A DNA stretch of 64,000 nt from contig NZ_AULS01000004.1 in assembly GCF_000422405.1 (NCBI RefSeq), positions 1 to 64,000 on the forward strand. The letters are read 5' to 3'. Below, one piece after another: positions 52,444-59,713 of the stretch; within the stretch, counting starts at the first letter, position 1; the number at the start of each line of letters is the position of its first letter. The position numbers and the translations under genes are program-made. The notes below the pieces were generated by a model, which saw only the letters and a list, made by a program, of their open reading frames with translations, was not told the DNA's origin and did not search any database. Origin of the DNA: Microbacterium luticocti DSM 19459 (GTDB taxonomy: Bacteria; Actinomycetota; Actinomycetes; Actinomycetales; Microbacteriaceae).

Positions 52444-53484
52444 GTGACCCGGACGGATGCCGCGACCGGAGCGACGACCGCCACCCGCCGCTCCGGCCGG
52501 CTCGCGGCCCGGCGCGGCCCCCTTGCGCTCGGCGTCGGGCTCGCCGTCATCGCGGTGCTGTTCGCGCTGAACGCCCTCGCACCCGCGCTGATGCCCGGCA
52601 TCCCGACCCGCGCGCAGGACGGACTCACCCTCGCGATCAGCGTGCTCATCGAGTCGCTGCCGTTCGTCGTGCTCGGTGTGGTGCTCTCGATCGTCGTGCA
52701 GGTGTGGATCCCGCCCGGCGCCATCGAACGATGGATGCCTCGGCGGGCCTGGGCGCGGCGGGCGGTGCTGTCGCTGCTGGGCATGGTGATCCCGGTGTGC
52801 GAATGCGGCAACGTGCCGTTCGCGCGCGGCCTGCTGATGCGCGGGTTCACCGTGCCCGAGACCCTCACGTTCCTGATCGCCGCGCCGATCGTCAACCCGA
52901 TCGTCATCATCACCACGCACCAGGCATTCGGGTTCGGCGACGGCATCCTCGTCGCCCGGCTCGTGGCCGGGTACCTGATCGCGAACCTCATCGGCTGGAT
53001 CTACAGCCGGCATCCCGACCCCGACGGTCTTCTCACCGACCGCTTCCGCGACACCTGCGAGCTGGTCGTGCACGAGCCCGGCAGCCGGTGGCGGCGCAGC
53101 CTCGCGCAGTTCCTCGTCGAACTGCGCGCCGTGATGCCTGCCCTGGTGATCGGGTCGGCGGTGGCCGGAGCGGTGCAGGTACTGGTGCCGCGCAACGCAC
53201 TGCTGGCGATCGGATCGAATCCGGTGCTGTCGATCGTGGCGATGGTGATGCTCGCGATGATCGTGTCGATCTGCTCGAACGTCGACTCGTTCTTCGCGCT
53301 GTCGTTCGCGTCGACGTTCACGCCGGGGTCGATCGTCGCGTTCCTGCTGGTCGGGCCGCTGGTCGACGTCAAGATGCTCGTGCTGCTGCGCACCACGTTC
53401 ACCACCAGGGTGCTCGCCGGCATGGTCGTCACCGTGGTGCTGGCGGCGTTCGCGATCGCGGTGGGGGTGAACCTTGTCGCGTAG
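52444..53484 (+). CDS. DUF318/UPF0718 permease (346 aa)
   Basis: Membrane protein of the predicted permease family that includes ArsP. About eight to nine hydrophobic segments are seen. The family motif PVCECGNVPFARGLLMRG (near residues 118-135) contains the CxCG pair, and SNPVLSIVAMVMLAMIVSICSNVDSFFALSFAS is the second conserved block. GTG 52444 follows the zur stop by one base. In actinobacteria this permease sits beside a TIGR03943 protein and a Fur-type regulator, so a role in metal export or assembly is likely; the substrate is not established. Confidence 0.85.
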   Translation: MTRTDAATGATTATRRSGRLAARRGPLALGVGLAVIAVLFALNALAPALMPGIPTRAQDGLTLAISVLIESLPFVVLGVVLSIVVQVWIPPGAIERWMPRRAWARRAVLSLLGMVIPVCECGNVPFARGLLMRGFTVPETLTFLIAAPIVNPIVIITTHQAFGFGDGILVARLVAGYLIANLIGWIYSRHPDPDGLLTDRFRDTCELVVHEPGSRWRRSLAQFLVELRAVMPALVIGSAVAGAVQVLVPRNALLAIGSNPVLSIVAMVMLAMIVSICSNVDSFFALSFASTFTPGSIVAFLLVGPLVDVKMLVLLRTTFTTRVLAGMVVTVVLAAFAIAVGVNLVA

Positions 53485-54475
53485 CGCGGCGGTGTGGAAC
53501 CGCTGGCTCGGCGCGGGGCTCGCCTCATGCCTGGCCGTCGTGACCCTCGGACTGGCGGCCACCGGTCGGCTCGCGCTGTACATCAACCCGTCGTCGAACT
53601 GGTTCGCGGTCCCGATGGCGGTGCTGCTGCTGATCGGCGCGGTGCTGAGCTTTCTGCTGCCACTCGGCGCCGAGGCCGACCACGGCCACGACCACGGCGA
53701 CGGCCACGACCACGGCGACGGCCACGACCACGGCGGCGACCGCGCACAGGTGAGCACAACTGCGGGGATTCTCTTCGACACGCCGGGCACGGAGGCGCAA
53801 GACCGGCGTGTCGCGGAAGATCCCCGCAGTTATGCACGCCCCGTTCCCAACGGGCCGCGTCGGCCGGGTCGTGGACGCCCCGCGGCGCGCAACGCCCGGC
53901 CCCCGGCAGCCCGGCCGCGTCGGTCGGGTCGTGCACGCCCCGTTCCGCACGACGCTCACTCCGGGCCACGTCGGCCGGTGTCGGCGGCGGTCGCGATCGC
54001 GGGCGGGGCCGTGGCATCCGCCGTCATGCTGTCGGTGCTGCTGCTGCCGCCGGCCGCCCTCTCGGCCGAGATCGCGCAGACCCGCGACGTCGGTGCGGCG
54101 CCGTTGTTCGCCGGAGCCGACATCGTCACCCTCGCCACCCACGGCGACACCGCGAAGTTCGGGGTCGGCGACTGGGCCAGCGTGTTCGCCACGGCGACCG
54201 ACCCGGCCGCGTTCGAAGGTGACAAGGTCACCCTGACCGGGTTCGTCACTCCCGCGAAGGACGGCACCTTCGACCTCACCCGGCTCGTGATCACCCACTG
54301 CGTGATCGACGCGCAGCCGGCGCGCGTGCCGATCGCCGCCGCCGGCCACGCCCCCGCGACCGGGCAGTGGGTCACCGTCACCGGAACGGTGCGGTCCACG
54401 GCATCCGGAACCCTGCAGATCGCCGCCACCCAGGTGTCCCCGATCCCCGAGCCCAAGGACCCGTATGAGTACTGA
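53474..54475 (+). CDS. TIGR03943/DUF1980-family membrane protein with in-frame repeat insertion (333 aa)
   Basis: Partner protein of the DUF318 permease. Two N-terminal membrane helices (about residues 7-28 and 36-58) are followed by a His-Asp-rich metal-binding tract (HGHDHGDGHDHGDGHDHG, about 72-89). Residues 93-121 are encoded by a copy of the family B palindrome, and residues 122-170 by GC-rich duplicated sequence giving an Arg/Pro-rich linker. A further membrane helix (AIAGGAVASAVMLSVLLL) and the extracytoplasmic DUF1980 domain follow (FGVGDWASVFATATDPAAFEGD, VTLTGFV, LTRLVITHCVIDAQP). The TTG start overlaps the permease by 11 bases; GTG 53492 is an alternative. The insertion makes it about 75 residues longer than expected. 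Confidence 0.8.
   Translation: MSRSAAVWNRWLGAGLASCLAVVTLGLAATGRLALYINPSSNWFAVPMAVLLLIGAVLSFLLPLGAEADHGHDHGDGHDHGDGHDHGGDRAQVSTTAGILFDTPGTEAQDRRVAEDPRSYARPVPNGPRRPGRGRPAARNARPPAARPRRSGRARPVPHDAHSGPRRPVSAAVAIAGGAVASAVMLSVLLLPPAALSAEIAQTRDVGAAPLFAGADIVTLATHGDTAKFGVGDWASVFATATDPAAFEGDKVTLTGFVTPAKDGTFDLTRLVITHCVIDAQPARVPIAAAGHAPATGQWVTVTGTVRSTASGTLQIAATQVSPIPEPKDPYEY
53751..53837. repeat. Family B palindromic repeat, copy B1, inside a coding sequence
   Basis: Left arm about 53751-53784 (GCACAACTGCGGGGATT then CGACACGCC) and right arm 53805-53837 (GGCGTGTCGCGGAAGATCC then CCGCAGTTATGCAC) form a long hairpin. Its 87 bases equal 29 codons, so the host gene stays in frame. The other three copies are 88-89 bases and intergenic. 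Confidence 0.85.
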
Positions 54476-55928
54476 GCCGCGCACCCGGCGCGCCGCGTCG
54501 CGGCGCCGGCGCGGGCGGGCGTTCGCGGGCACCTTCGCGGCGGTCCTCGGCGTGCTCGCGGTGCTCGGGCTGGCCGGTGCCGCGGCCGGAACCGCGCAGG
54601 GCCCGCGGGTCACCGCGGTGCAGATCGATCCGGATGCCGCGGCCAACGCGTCGGGCGCGCGACTCATCGTCACGATGAACCAGTCGCTGCATGAGCTGAC
54701 TCCCGCCCAGGTGACGGTCAGCCCCGCCGCCGCGTTCACGGTCGACACGTCGGGACGCGCCATGGGCGTGCGGTTCACCCTGCCGTTGCACGACGACACC
54801 GAGTACACGGTGCGGTTCCGCGACGTGACAGGTCTCGGCGGGGGACCGGTGACGACCGTCACCGAGCGGTTCCGCACGCCGCAGCTGGCGGTCTACCTGC
54901 TGCAGCGCGGCGACGGACAAGACCGCATCCTGCGCACCGACCTGGCCGGCCGCGACCCGCAGCCGGTGTTCACCGATCCGCACATCGAGGACTTCCGCGC
55001 CACCGGTTCGCACCTGGTGGTCTCGACCCTCGACGGCAAGGGCAAGGCCGCACTGGTGGTCACCGACCTCGACGGGCGCCACCGCCGCGACCTGCCACTG
55101 CCCGGAGACGGTACCGTGTCGACGCTGCAGACCGCCGACCGCGGTGAGCTGATCGGCTACACCTACTCCGACGCCGACCTCGGCACGGCGGGTGCGCGCG
55201 AGAGCCGGCTGTACACGGCGTCGCTGAAGGACGCCGCCGCACACACTCCACCGCAACCGGTCGACGTGCCCGGAAACGAGAAGCGCGTCGTCGACTGGCG
55301 ATTCGTGCCCGACAGCGACAGCATCCTGATCCTCACCTACGACGGGCGGATGCTGCTGACCGCGGCAGGCGGTGAGGATGCCGCCGACCTGGGTACCGGC
55401 GCGGCCATCGACGGCATCGCCCGCGGCTCGTCGGTCGCCGTCGTCGAGAAGGCGGACGGCATGAGCATGGTCGACCTCACCGACGGTACGCAGAAGCCGC
55501 TGCCCGGCGCCCGCGCCGACGGACGGGACGTGCCTGGGCGGATGGGGGTCGTGGTGCCGGTCGCCGGTGAGGCGGGCGGATCGGTGCGTCCGTACACCGT
55601 GCTCGATGTCGCGGGGGGCACGGGTGCCGGCCAGGGTGTGCCCGAGGGCACCCGCATCTACCGGGTCGCCGCCGACGGCACCGCCCGGGCGGTGCTCGAG
55701 ATCCCGCCCACCGACGCGGTGCTGCAGACGTGCGTGTCACCCAGTGGCCGCTACGCCGCCGTGGCCGTCGCCCCCGACACCGTGCACAACGACTACGACG
55801 ACTACCTGCTGCCCATGCCCCACACCGTCATCACCCACGTGGTCGACTTGGGCGATGCCCGCGAGGTGGGCAGCTTCCACGGATTCGGCATCTCGTGGTG
55901 CCAGGTGCCCACGCCGCCCTCGCAGTGA
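54465..55928 (+). CDS. Exported protein with Ig-like domain and beta-propeller (487 aa)
   Basis: An Arg-rich start and a hydrophobic segment (about residues 18-45) make an N-terminal membrane anchor or signal. Residues 48-140 resemble a Big_5/SbsA Ig-like domain (LIVTMNQSLHELTPAQVTVSP, LHDDTEYTVRFRDVTGLGGG). The rest has repeated blade-like words (QDRILRTDLAGRDPQPVF, SHLVVSTLDGKGKAALVVTDLDGR, SDSILILTYDGRMLLTAAGG, SPSGRYAAVAVAPD) typical of a WD40/TolB-like propeller. The ATG overlaps the preceding gene by 11 bases, so it belongs to the zur-permease-TIGR03943 run. Function unknown; an extracytoplasmic partner for metal handling is a guess. Confidence 0.8.
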   Translation: MSTEPRTRRAASRRRRGRAFAGTFAAVLGVLAVLGLAGAAAGTAQGPRVTAVQIDPDAAANASGARLIVTMNQSLHELTPAQVTVSPAAAFTVDTSGRAMGVRFTLPLHDDTEYTVRFRDVTGLGGGPVTTVTERFRTPQLAVYLLQRGDGQDRILRTDLAGRDPQPVFTDPHIEDFRATGSHLVVSTLDGKGKAALVVTDLDGRHRRDLPLPGDGTVSTLQTADRGELIGYTYSDADLGTAGARESRLYTASLKDAAAHTPPQPVDVPGNEKRVVDWRFVPDSDSILILTYDGRMLLTAAGGEDAADLGTGAAIDGIARGSSVAVVEKADGMSMVDLTDGTQKPLPGARADGRDVPGRMGVVVPVAGEAGGSVRPYTVLDVAGGTGAGQGVPEGTRIYRVAADGTARAVLEIPPTDAVLQTCVSPSGRYAAVAVAPDTVHNDYDDYLLPMPHTVITHVVDLGDAREVGSFHGFGISWCQVPTPPSQ

Positions 55929-55996
55929 GGGGGGGTTCGGTCTGGCCTCGTGCCCGCGCGGCGTGCCCGCGAGACGAAGCGGCCTGGCCGCGGGTC

Positions 55997-56085
55997 GTGT
56001 ACACAACTGCGGAGATTTCGGGCGACACGCCGGGCCTGGCCGCCGCTGGCGCGGCGTGTCGCGGAAAATCCCCGCCGTTGTGCAC
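55997..56085. repeat. Family B palindromic repeat, copy B2
   Basis: Left arm 55997-56031 (GTGTACACAACTGCGG to CGACACGCC) and right arm 56053-56085 (GGCGTGTCGCGGAAAATCC to TTGTGCAC) surround a 21-base loop. It lies in the 248-base gap between convergent genes. Behind it (56100-56177) short CTCGGCC and CCCCGGCCGA words repeat. Nothing else is seen in the gap. Confidence 0.85.
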
Positions 56086-56176
56086 GGCTCGGGCTGCACG
56101 GCGTGGGTGACGGATGCCTCGGCCTGGCCCCGGCCGAGGTTCCGGCCGATCATGCCTCGGCCCTGGCCCCGGCCGA

Positions 56177-56905
56177 TCAGGCCTCGGTGACGAGCCGGGC
56201 GAAGGCCCGCAGCATCCGCCCCGGTTCGGTCACCGGCGTCGCCCGCACCCGATCGGCGATGGCGTCGTACTCCGCCGGATCGAAGTAGCCGCCGTCGCGG
56301 TAGATCGTGATGCGCTCCACGAACGACAGCGGCGTCGACTCGGGGTGGAACTGCGTCGCATACAGCCGCTCGCCGACGCGGTACGCCTGCACCGGGCACG
56401 CCTCGTTCGTCGCCAGCAGCACCGCGCCCGGCGGTACCGCGCCCGCGCCCTCCTTGTGCGCGGACAGGGCCGTGAACGTGTGCGCGAGGCCGCCGGTCAC
56501 CGCGTCGCGCTCGCCGTGGGCGGTGAGTCCCACCGTGGCCGGGCCGGTCGGCTCGGGGAACGCGCGCGAGACCTCACCGCCCAGCATCCGCGTCACCACA
56601 CCGATGCCGTAGCAGGTGAACAGCGCCGCCGTCTCGGCATCGGCCGCCGCGGCGGCCACGCGTTCGAGGTCGGCCTCGACGCGCCGCTGCAGGTCGGACT
56701 TGGCCGATTCGGGGTCCGACACGTTGAACGGGCTGCCGCCCACCACGAACCCCGACCACCGGTCGATCGCATCGCCCGGCAGCGGCGCGCGGGTCAGATC
56801 GTGCACGTCGAGGTCGTCGCCGAGCCCGGTCTCGGCGCGGAACGATGCATGCTCGGCGCGCGCGGCGTCGGCTTCGGGGCGCACGCACAGGTAGACCAGC
56901 GGCAT
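56177..56905 (-). CDS. Class I glutamine amidotransferase-like protein (242 aa)
   Basis: GATase1 domain protein. The nucleophile elbow is LFTCYGIGVVTRMLGGE (Cys near residue 97), and the catalytic His-Glu are in QFHPEST (near 187-191). SAHKEGAGAVPPGAVLLATNEACPVQA is the typical strand between them. No synthetase domain is fused, so it resembles stand-alone GuaA-like or gamma-glutamyl hydrolase-type enzymes. On the minus strand TAGACT lies six bases before the ATG (probable leaderless message). Divergent from the glycosylase gene. Confidence 0.87.
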   Translation of the reverse strand: MPLVYLCVRPEADAARAEHASFRAETGLGDDLDVHDLTRAPLPGDAIDRWSGFVVGGSPFNVSDPESAKSDLQRRVEADLERVAAAAADAETAALFTCYGIGVVTRMLGGEVSRAFPEPTGPATVGLTAHGERDAVTGGLAHTFTALSAHKEGAGAVPPGAVLLATNEACPVQAYRVGERLYATQFHPESTPLSFVERITIYRDGGYFDPAEYDAIADRVRATPVTEPGRMLRAFARLVTEA

Positions 56906-56981
56906 GGCGCGAGTCTATCCGCGCGCCGCGGTATGCCCCGCGCGCGTATCGTGGATGCCGGGCGCCCCGCCCGAGCACGCC

Positions 56982-57710
56982 ATGACCCAGATTCACACCG
57001 ACGCTGCGCCCGCGGCATCCCTGCGCCCCGCCACCCGCGCCGAGCTGCACGACCTGCCCCTGCTCGTCGCGCCCCGGCTGCTCGGCGGTGTGCTCTTCGT
57101 GACGGTGGATGCCGCGACCGTCGCCGTGCGGATCACCGAGGTCGAGGCGTACCACGGCAAGGGCACCGGGCCGGTGCCCGACCCCGGCTCGCACGCCCGC
57201 ATGGGATACACCCGCCGCAACGCGACAATGTGGGGCGAGCCGGGCCATCTGTACGTGTACCTGAGCCACGGCATCCATTCGTGCGCCAATGTGGTGTGCG
57301 GGCCCGAGGGCGAGGCCGGCGGGGTGCTGCTGCGCGCCGGCGAGATCGTCGAGGGGGTGGAGATCGCGCGCACGCGCCGGATCGCCGCGCGCACCGATCG
57401 CGAGCTCGCGCGCGGGCCGGGACGGCTCGGCGACGCGCTCGGGCTGCGGCACGCGCTGCACGATGGCATCGACATCGTCGAGCCGGTGCCGCACGGCGGC
57501 GCCGTGGCGCGGCTGCTGCTGCGCGACGAGCCGGTCGACCCGGTGGCGTCGGGTCCGCGGGTCGGCATCGCGGGCGTGGCGGGCACGGATGCCTTTCCCT
57601 GGCGGTTCTGGATTCCCGGGGACCGCACGGTGTCGCCGTTCCGGTGGGGCCGCGGTGCCGCCGAGGCGGCCGCCGCCGCGCTGACCGGCGGTCCTGCCGG
57701 CCCGGCGTGA
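56982..57710 (+). CDS. mpg: 3-methyladenine DNA glycosylase, AAG/MPG family (242 aa)
   Basis: Base-excision repair enzyme that removes alkylated purines. The family signature RITEVEAYHGKGTGPVPDPGSHARMGYTRRNATMW is seen near residues 46-80, with catalytic Glu in TEVEAY and the YVYLSHGIHSCANVVCGPEGEAGGVLLRA strand; RELARGPGRLGDALGL and GPRVGI are also typical. ATG 56982 gives the usual length; an in-frame ATG at 56955 would add nine residues. TATCGT at 56947-56952 could be the -10 box. Confidence 0.88.
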   Translation: MTQIHTDAAPAASLRPATRAELHDLPLLVAPRLLGGVLFVTVDAATVAVRITEVEAYHGKGTGPVPDPGSHARMGYTRRNATMWGEPGHLYVYLSHGIHSCANVVCGPEGEAGGVLLRAGEIVEGVEIARTRRIAARTDRELARGPGRLGDALGLRHALHDGIDIVEPVPHGGAVARLLLRDEPVDPVASGPRVGIAGVAGTDAFPWRFWIPGDRTVSPFRWGRGAAEAAAAALTGGPAGPA

Positions 57711-57736
57711 CGCCCGACGGCCGCGTTCACGCGAGC

Positions 57737-57801
57737 GAGAATCGCGATCCCGGCCGAGAATCGCCGCGGTGCACGGATTCTCGACCGGGATGCTGATTCT
57801 C
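57737..57801. repeat. Imperfect 65-bp palindrome (element D)
   Basis: Arms 57737-57762 and 57776-57801 each begin and end with GAGAATC or its complement and share CCCGG in the middle; four or so mismatches. It follows the glycosylase stop by 27 bases and may serve as a terminator, though no T-run follows. Confidence 0.6.
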
Positions 57802-57981
57802 ATCCGAGATCACACGTGTTCCATCGACGACCGTTCCCGCGCAGACCTGCTCCCCGCGCAGACCTGCTCCCCCGCAGACTCACGCACACCGACCCACTCA
57901 AGCGCACACCCACCCAAGCGCAGGTACGGGCCCAACCGCAGGCCGAGGCATCCCGCGTCAAGGCGACACGCCCGGACGTGC

Positions 57982-58132
57982 TAGACTGCCTCTTTGTCTG
58001 CGTGCACTCCAGCGCGCAGTTCGCGCCCTCCCCACGATCGTCGGCCGGAAACGGCCGGGGCTTGCGGCTGGGTGCAGACAAGGGATCTTGGGTGGCGCCG
58101 TCCGGCGTCACGGTACAGAAGGAGACATCACC
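57982..58132 (+). promoter_or_regulatory. Promoter -10 and structured leader of the ribosomal-protein operon
   Basis: TAGACT at 57982-57987 is the only good -10 box before rpmB, giving a leader of about 140 bases, unusual in a window full of leaderless genes. The leader can fold locally (for example GGCCGGAAACGGCC about 58040-58055, and GACGCCGG/CCGGCGTC-type pairing near 58096-58110). It ends in GAAGGAG before the ATG. No Zur-like palindrome is seen here. A regulatory role of the leader is possible but unproven. Confidence 0.45.
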
Positions 58133-58369
58133 ATGGCCGCAGTGTGCCAGGTGACCGGAGCGGTTCCCGGCTTCGGTCACAACATCTCGCACTCGCACCG
58201 CCGGACGAAGCGCCGCTTCGACCCGAACGTGCAGAAGAAGACCTACTACGTTCCGTCACTGGGCCGTAAGGTCACCCTGAACGTGTCCGCCAAGGGCATC
58301 AAGGTGATCGACGTCCGTGGCATCGACTCGGTCGTCAAGGACCTGATCGCGAAGGGTGTGAAGCTCTGA
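58133..58369 (+). CDS. rpmB: 50S ribosomal protein L28, zinc-free type (78 aa)
   Basis: bL28. [32 protein letters not shown] is the family N-terminus and [15 protein letters not shown] its C-terminal block. Zinc-binding forms carry paired CxxC motifs; only one Cys (residue 5) is left here, so this is the C-minus form. ATG 58133 follows GAAGGAG and discards a 15-residue upstream extension. The stop overlaps the rpmG start (TGATG). Confidence 0.95.
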   Translation: MAAVCQVTGAVPGFGHNISHSHRRTKRRFDPNVQKKTYYVPSLGRKVTLNVSAKGIKVIDVRGIDSVVKDLIAKGVKL

Positions 58370-58539
58370 TGGCGAAGAAGGCCCAGGACGTCCGTCCCAT
58401 CATCAAGCTGCGCTCGACCGCCGGCACGGGGTACACCTACGTGACGCGCAAGAACCGCCGCAACAACCCCGACCGCATCGTGCTGAAGAAGTACGACCCG
58501 GTGGTGCGCAAGCACGTCGAATTCCGAGAGGAGCGCTGA
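58369..58539 (+). CDS. rpmG: 50S ribosomal protein L33, zinc-free type (56 aa)
   Basis: bL33, easily overlooked because of its size. It begins [20 protein letters not shown] and continues [21 protein letters not shown] to FREER. It has no Cys at all, so it cannot bind the structural zinc of the C-plus form. The ATG uses the A of the rpmB stop (TGATG), giving tight coupling. Four bases separate its stop from rpsN. Confidence 0.95.
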   Translation: MAKKAQDVRPIIKLRSTAGTGYTYVTRKNRRNNPDRIVLKKYDPVVRKHVEFREER

Positions 58540-58543
58540 TCTC

Positions 58544-58849
58544 ATGGCCAAGAAGAGCAAGATCGCGCGCAACAACCAGCGTGCCGAGGTCGTCGCCCGT
58601 TACGCCGAGAAGCGCGCCCAGCTGAAGAAGCAGCTCATCGACCCGAACGCGACCGACGAGGAGCGCGAAGCCGCCCGCGTCGGCCTGCAGAAGCTGCCGC
58701 GCGACGCGTCGCCGGTGCGGCTGCGCAACCGCGACGTCATCGACGGTCGCCCGCGCGGTCACCTGTCGAAGTTCGGCATCTCGCGCGTGCGATTCCGCGA
58801 CATGGCGCACCGTGGCGAGCTGCCCGGTGTCACCAAGTCGAGCTGGTAA
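58544..58849 (+). CDS. rpsN: 30S ribosomal protein S14, zinc-free long type (101 aa)
   Basis: uS14 of the long form. It reads [31 protein letters not shown], then [43 protein letters not shown]. The long form lacks the CxxC...CxxC zinc ribbon of the short form and has about 100 residues, as here. GAGAGGAG is placed upstream within the end of rpmG. Third gene of the operon; a terminator follows. Confidence 0.95.
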   Translation: MAKKSKIARNNQRAEVVARYAEKRAQLKKQLIDPNATDEEREAARVGLQKLPRDASPVRLRNRDVIDGRPRGHLSKFGISRVRFRDMAHRGELPGVTKSSW

Positions 58850-58861
58850 GCCTCGCCGTCG

Positions 58862-58893
58862 AAGGCCGGAGCCCCTCGGGGTTCCGGCCTTTC
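58862..58893 (+). terminator. Rho-independent terminator of rpmB-rpmG-rpsN
   Basis: AAGGCCGGAGCCCC (58862-58875) pairs with GGGGTTCCGGCCTT (58878-58891) with one G-T pair, followed by T and C. It begins 13 bases after the rpsN stop. Confidence 0.85.
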
Positions 58894-58957
58894 GCGTACC
58901 CGGCTCGCGTACCCGGCCCCTCGAGCTCGCCGGGCCCTCGCTCGCCGCCACCGCGCC

Positions 58958-59022
58958 GAGGGTGCTTCTGACCGACGAGATGGTGGGTAATACCCGCATC
59001 CTCGTCCGTCAGAAGCACTCTC
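58958..59022. repeat. Near-perfect 65-bp palindrome between rpsN and hupB (element C)
   Basis: GAGGGTGCTTCTGACCGACG (from 58958, arm to 58979) is mirrored by the arm 59001-59022 with two mismatches in 22, and the 21-base centre is itself nearly palindromic (GGGTA-A-TACCC). It lies in the 404-base gap before hupB, beyond the rpsN terminator. No gene is supported in the gap. Confidence 0.75.
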
Positions 59023-59220
59023 GCGGCCGGGGCGCGGGGCGAGCCCGTCGACTCCGCGGTGTCACATGCGTCACATCCGTCACACGACATGCCGCGACAC
59101 GCCGACGAAGATGGCACAGGATGCCTCGAAATCCGCATGATTCCGCGGTTTCTTGGTACATTCAACGCGGTCGAACTGACCAGCCGGGGGGCAACACCGT
59201 CCTTCGGTCCCGTAGAGAAC

Positions 59221-59244
59221 GACGGCGGTCCGCCGTCTGGAGGA
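59221..59244 (+). promoter_or_regulatory. Hairpin immediately upstream of the hupB ribosome-binding site
   Basis: GACGGCG-GTC-CGCCGTC (59221-59237) is a perfect seven-pair hairpin that ends one base before GGAGGA (59239-59244). It could control ribosome access or protect the 5' end of a highly expressed message. Confidence 0.55.
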
Positions 59245-59253
59245 CACACCCAC

Positions 59254-59541
59254 ATGGCCGACAAGTCCATCACCAAGACCGAACTCGTTGCGAGCATCGC
59301 CAGCGCGACCGGCCAGAGCCAGTCCGTCGTCTCGGGCGTCCTCGACTCGCTCTTCTCGACCGTCTCCGAGGCCGTCGCCAAGGGCAGCAAGGTCTCGATC
59401 CCCGGGTGGATCGCGTTCGAGCAGGTCGCCACCGCGGCCCGCACCGGCCGCAACCCGCAGACCGGCGCCGAGATCAAGATCCCGGCCGGCAAGCGCGTGA
59501 AGGTCACCGCCGGCTCGAAGCTGAAGGCCGCCGTCAAGTAA
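59254..59541 (+). CDS. hupB: HU-family nucleoid protein (95 aa)
   Basis: DNA-bending histone-like protein. It reads MADKSITKTELVASIASATGQSQ at the helical dimer part, and GRNPQTGAEIKIPAGKRVKVTAGSKLK holds the DNA-binding beta arm and the IHF/HU signature. It lacks the long Lys/Ala-rich tail of mycobacterial HupB. ATG 59254 follows GGAGGA; the longer open frame upstream has no site. A perfect hairpin terminator follows. Confidence 0.95.
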   Translation: MADKSITKTELVASIASATGQSQSVVSGVLDSLFSTVSEAVAKGSKVSIPGWIAFEQVATAARTGRNPQTGAEIKIPAGKRVKVTAGSKLKAAVK

Positions 59542-59552
59542 GACGACGTCAC

Positions 59553-59586
59553 GAGGGGGGATGCCGCAGCCGCGGCATCCCCCCTC
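59553..59586 (+). terminator. Terminator of hupB
   Basis: GAGGGGGGATGCCGC (59553-59567) and GCGGCATCCCCCCTC (59572-59586) pair perfectly over 15 bases with a four-base loop, 12 bases after the stop, followed by TGTCGTTCTC. Confidence 0.88.
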
Positions 59587-59625
59587 TGTCGTTCTCCGAA
59601 CGGCCTGCCCGTGACGCCTCGGAGC

Positions 59626-59713
59626 GTGCACAACTGCGGGGATCTTTTCCGACACGCCGCGGAGCGGGCCCCGTGGACGGCGTGTCGCCGAAAATCCCCG
59701 CTCTTGTGTACAC
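59626..59713. repeat. Family B palindromic repeat, copy B3
   Basis: Left arm 59626-59658 (GTGCACAACTGCGGGGATC to GACACGCC) and right arm 59679-59713 (GGCGTGTCGCCGAAAATCC to TTGTGTACAC). It lies behind the hupB terminator. Confidence 0.85.

Noticed and set aside
57990..58132. A Zur box before rpmB
   Set aside because: I searched for a 7-1-7 palindrome like those at 42085 and 43077 and found none.
59626..59713. Copy B3 as the hupB terminator
   Set aside because: A perfect 15-pair hairpin already lies 12 bases after the hupB stop, and B copies also occur inside a gene.
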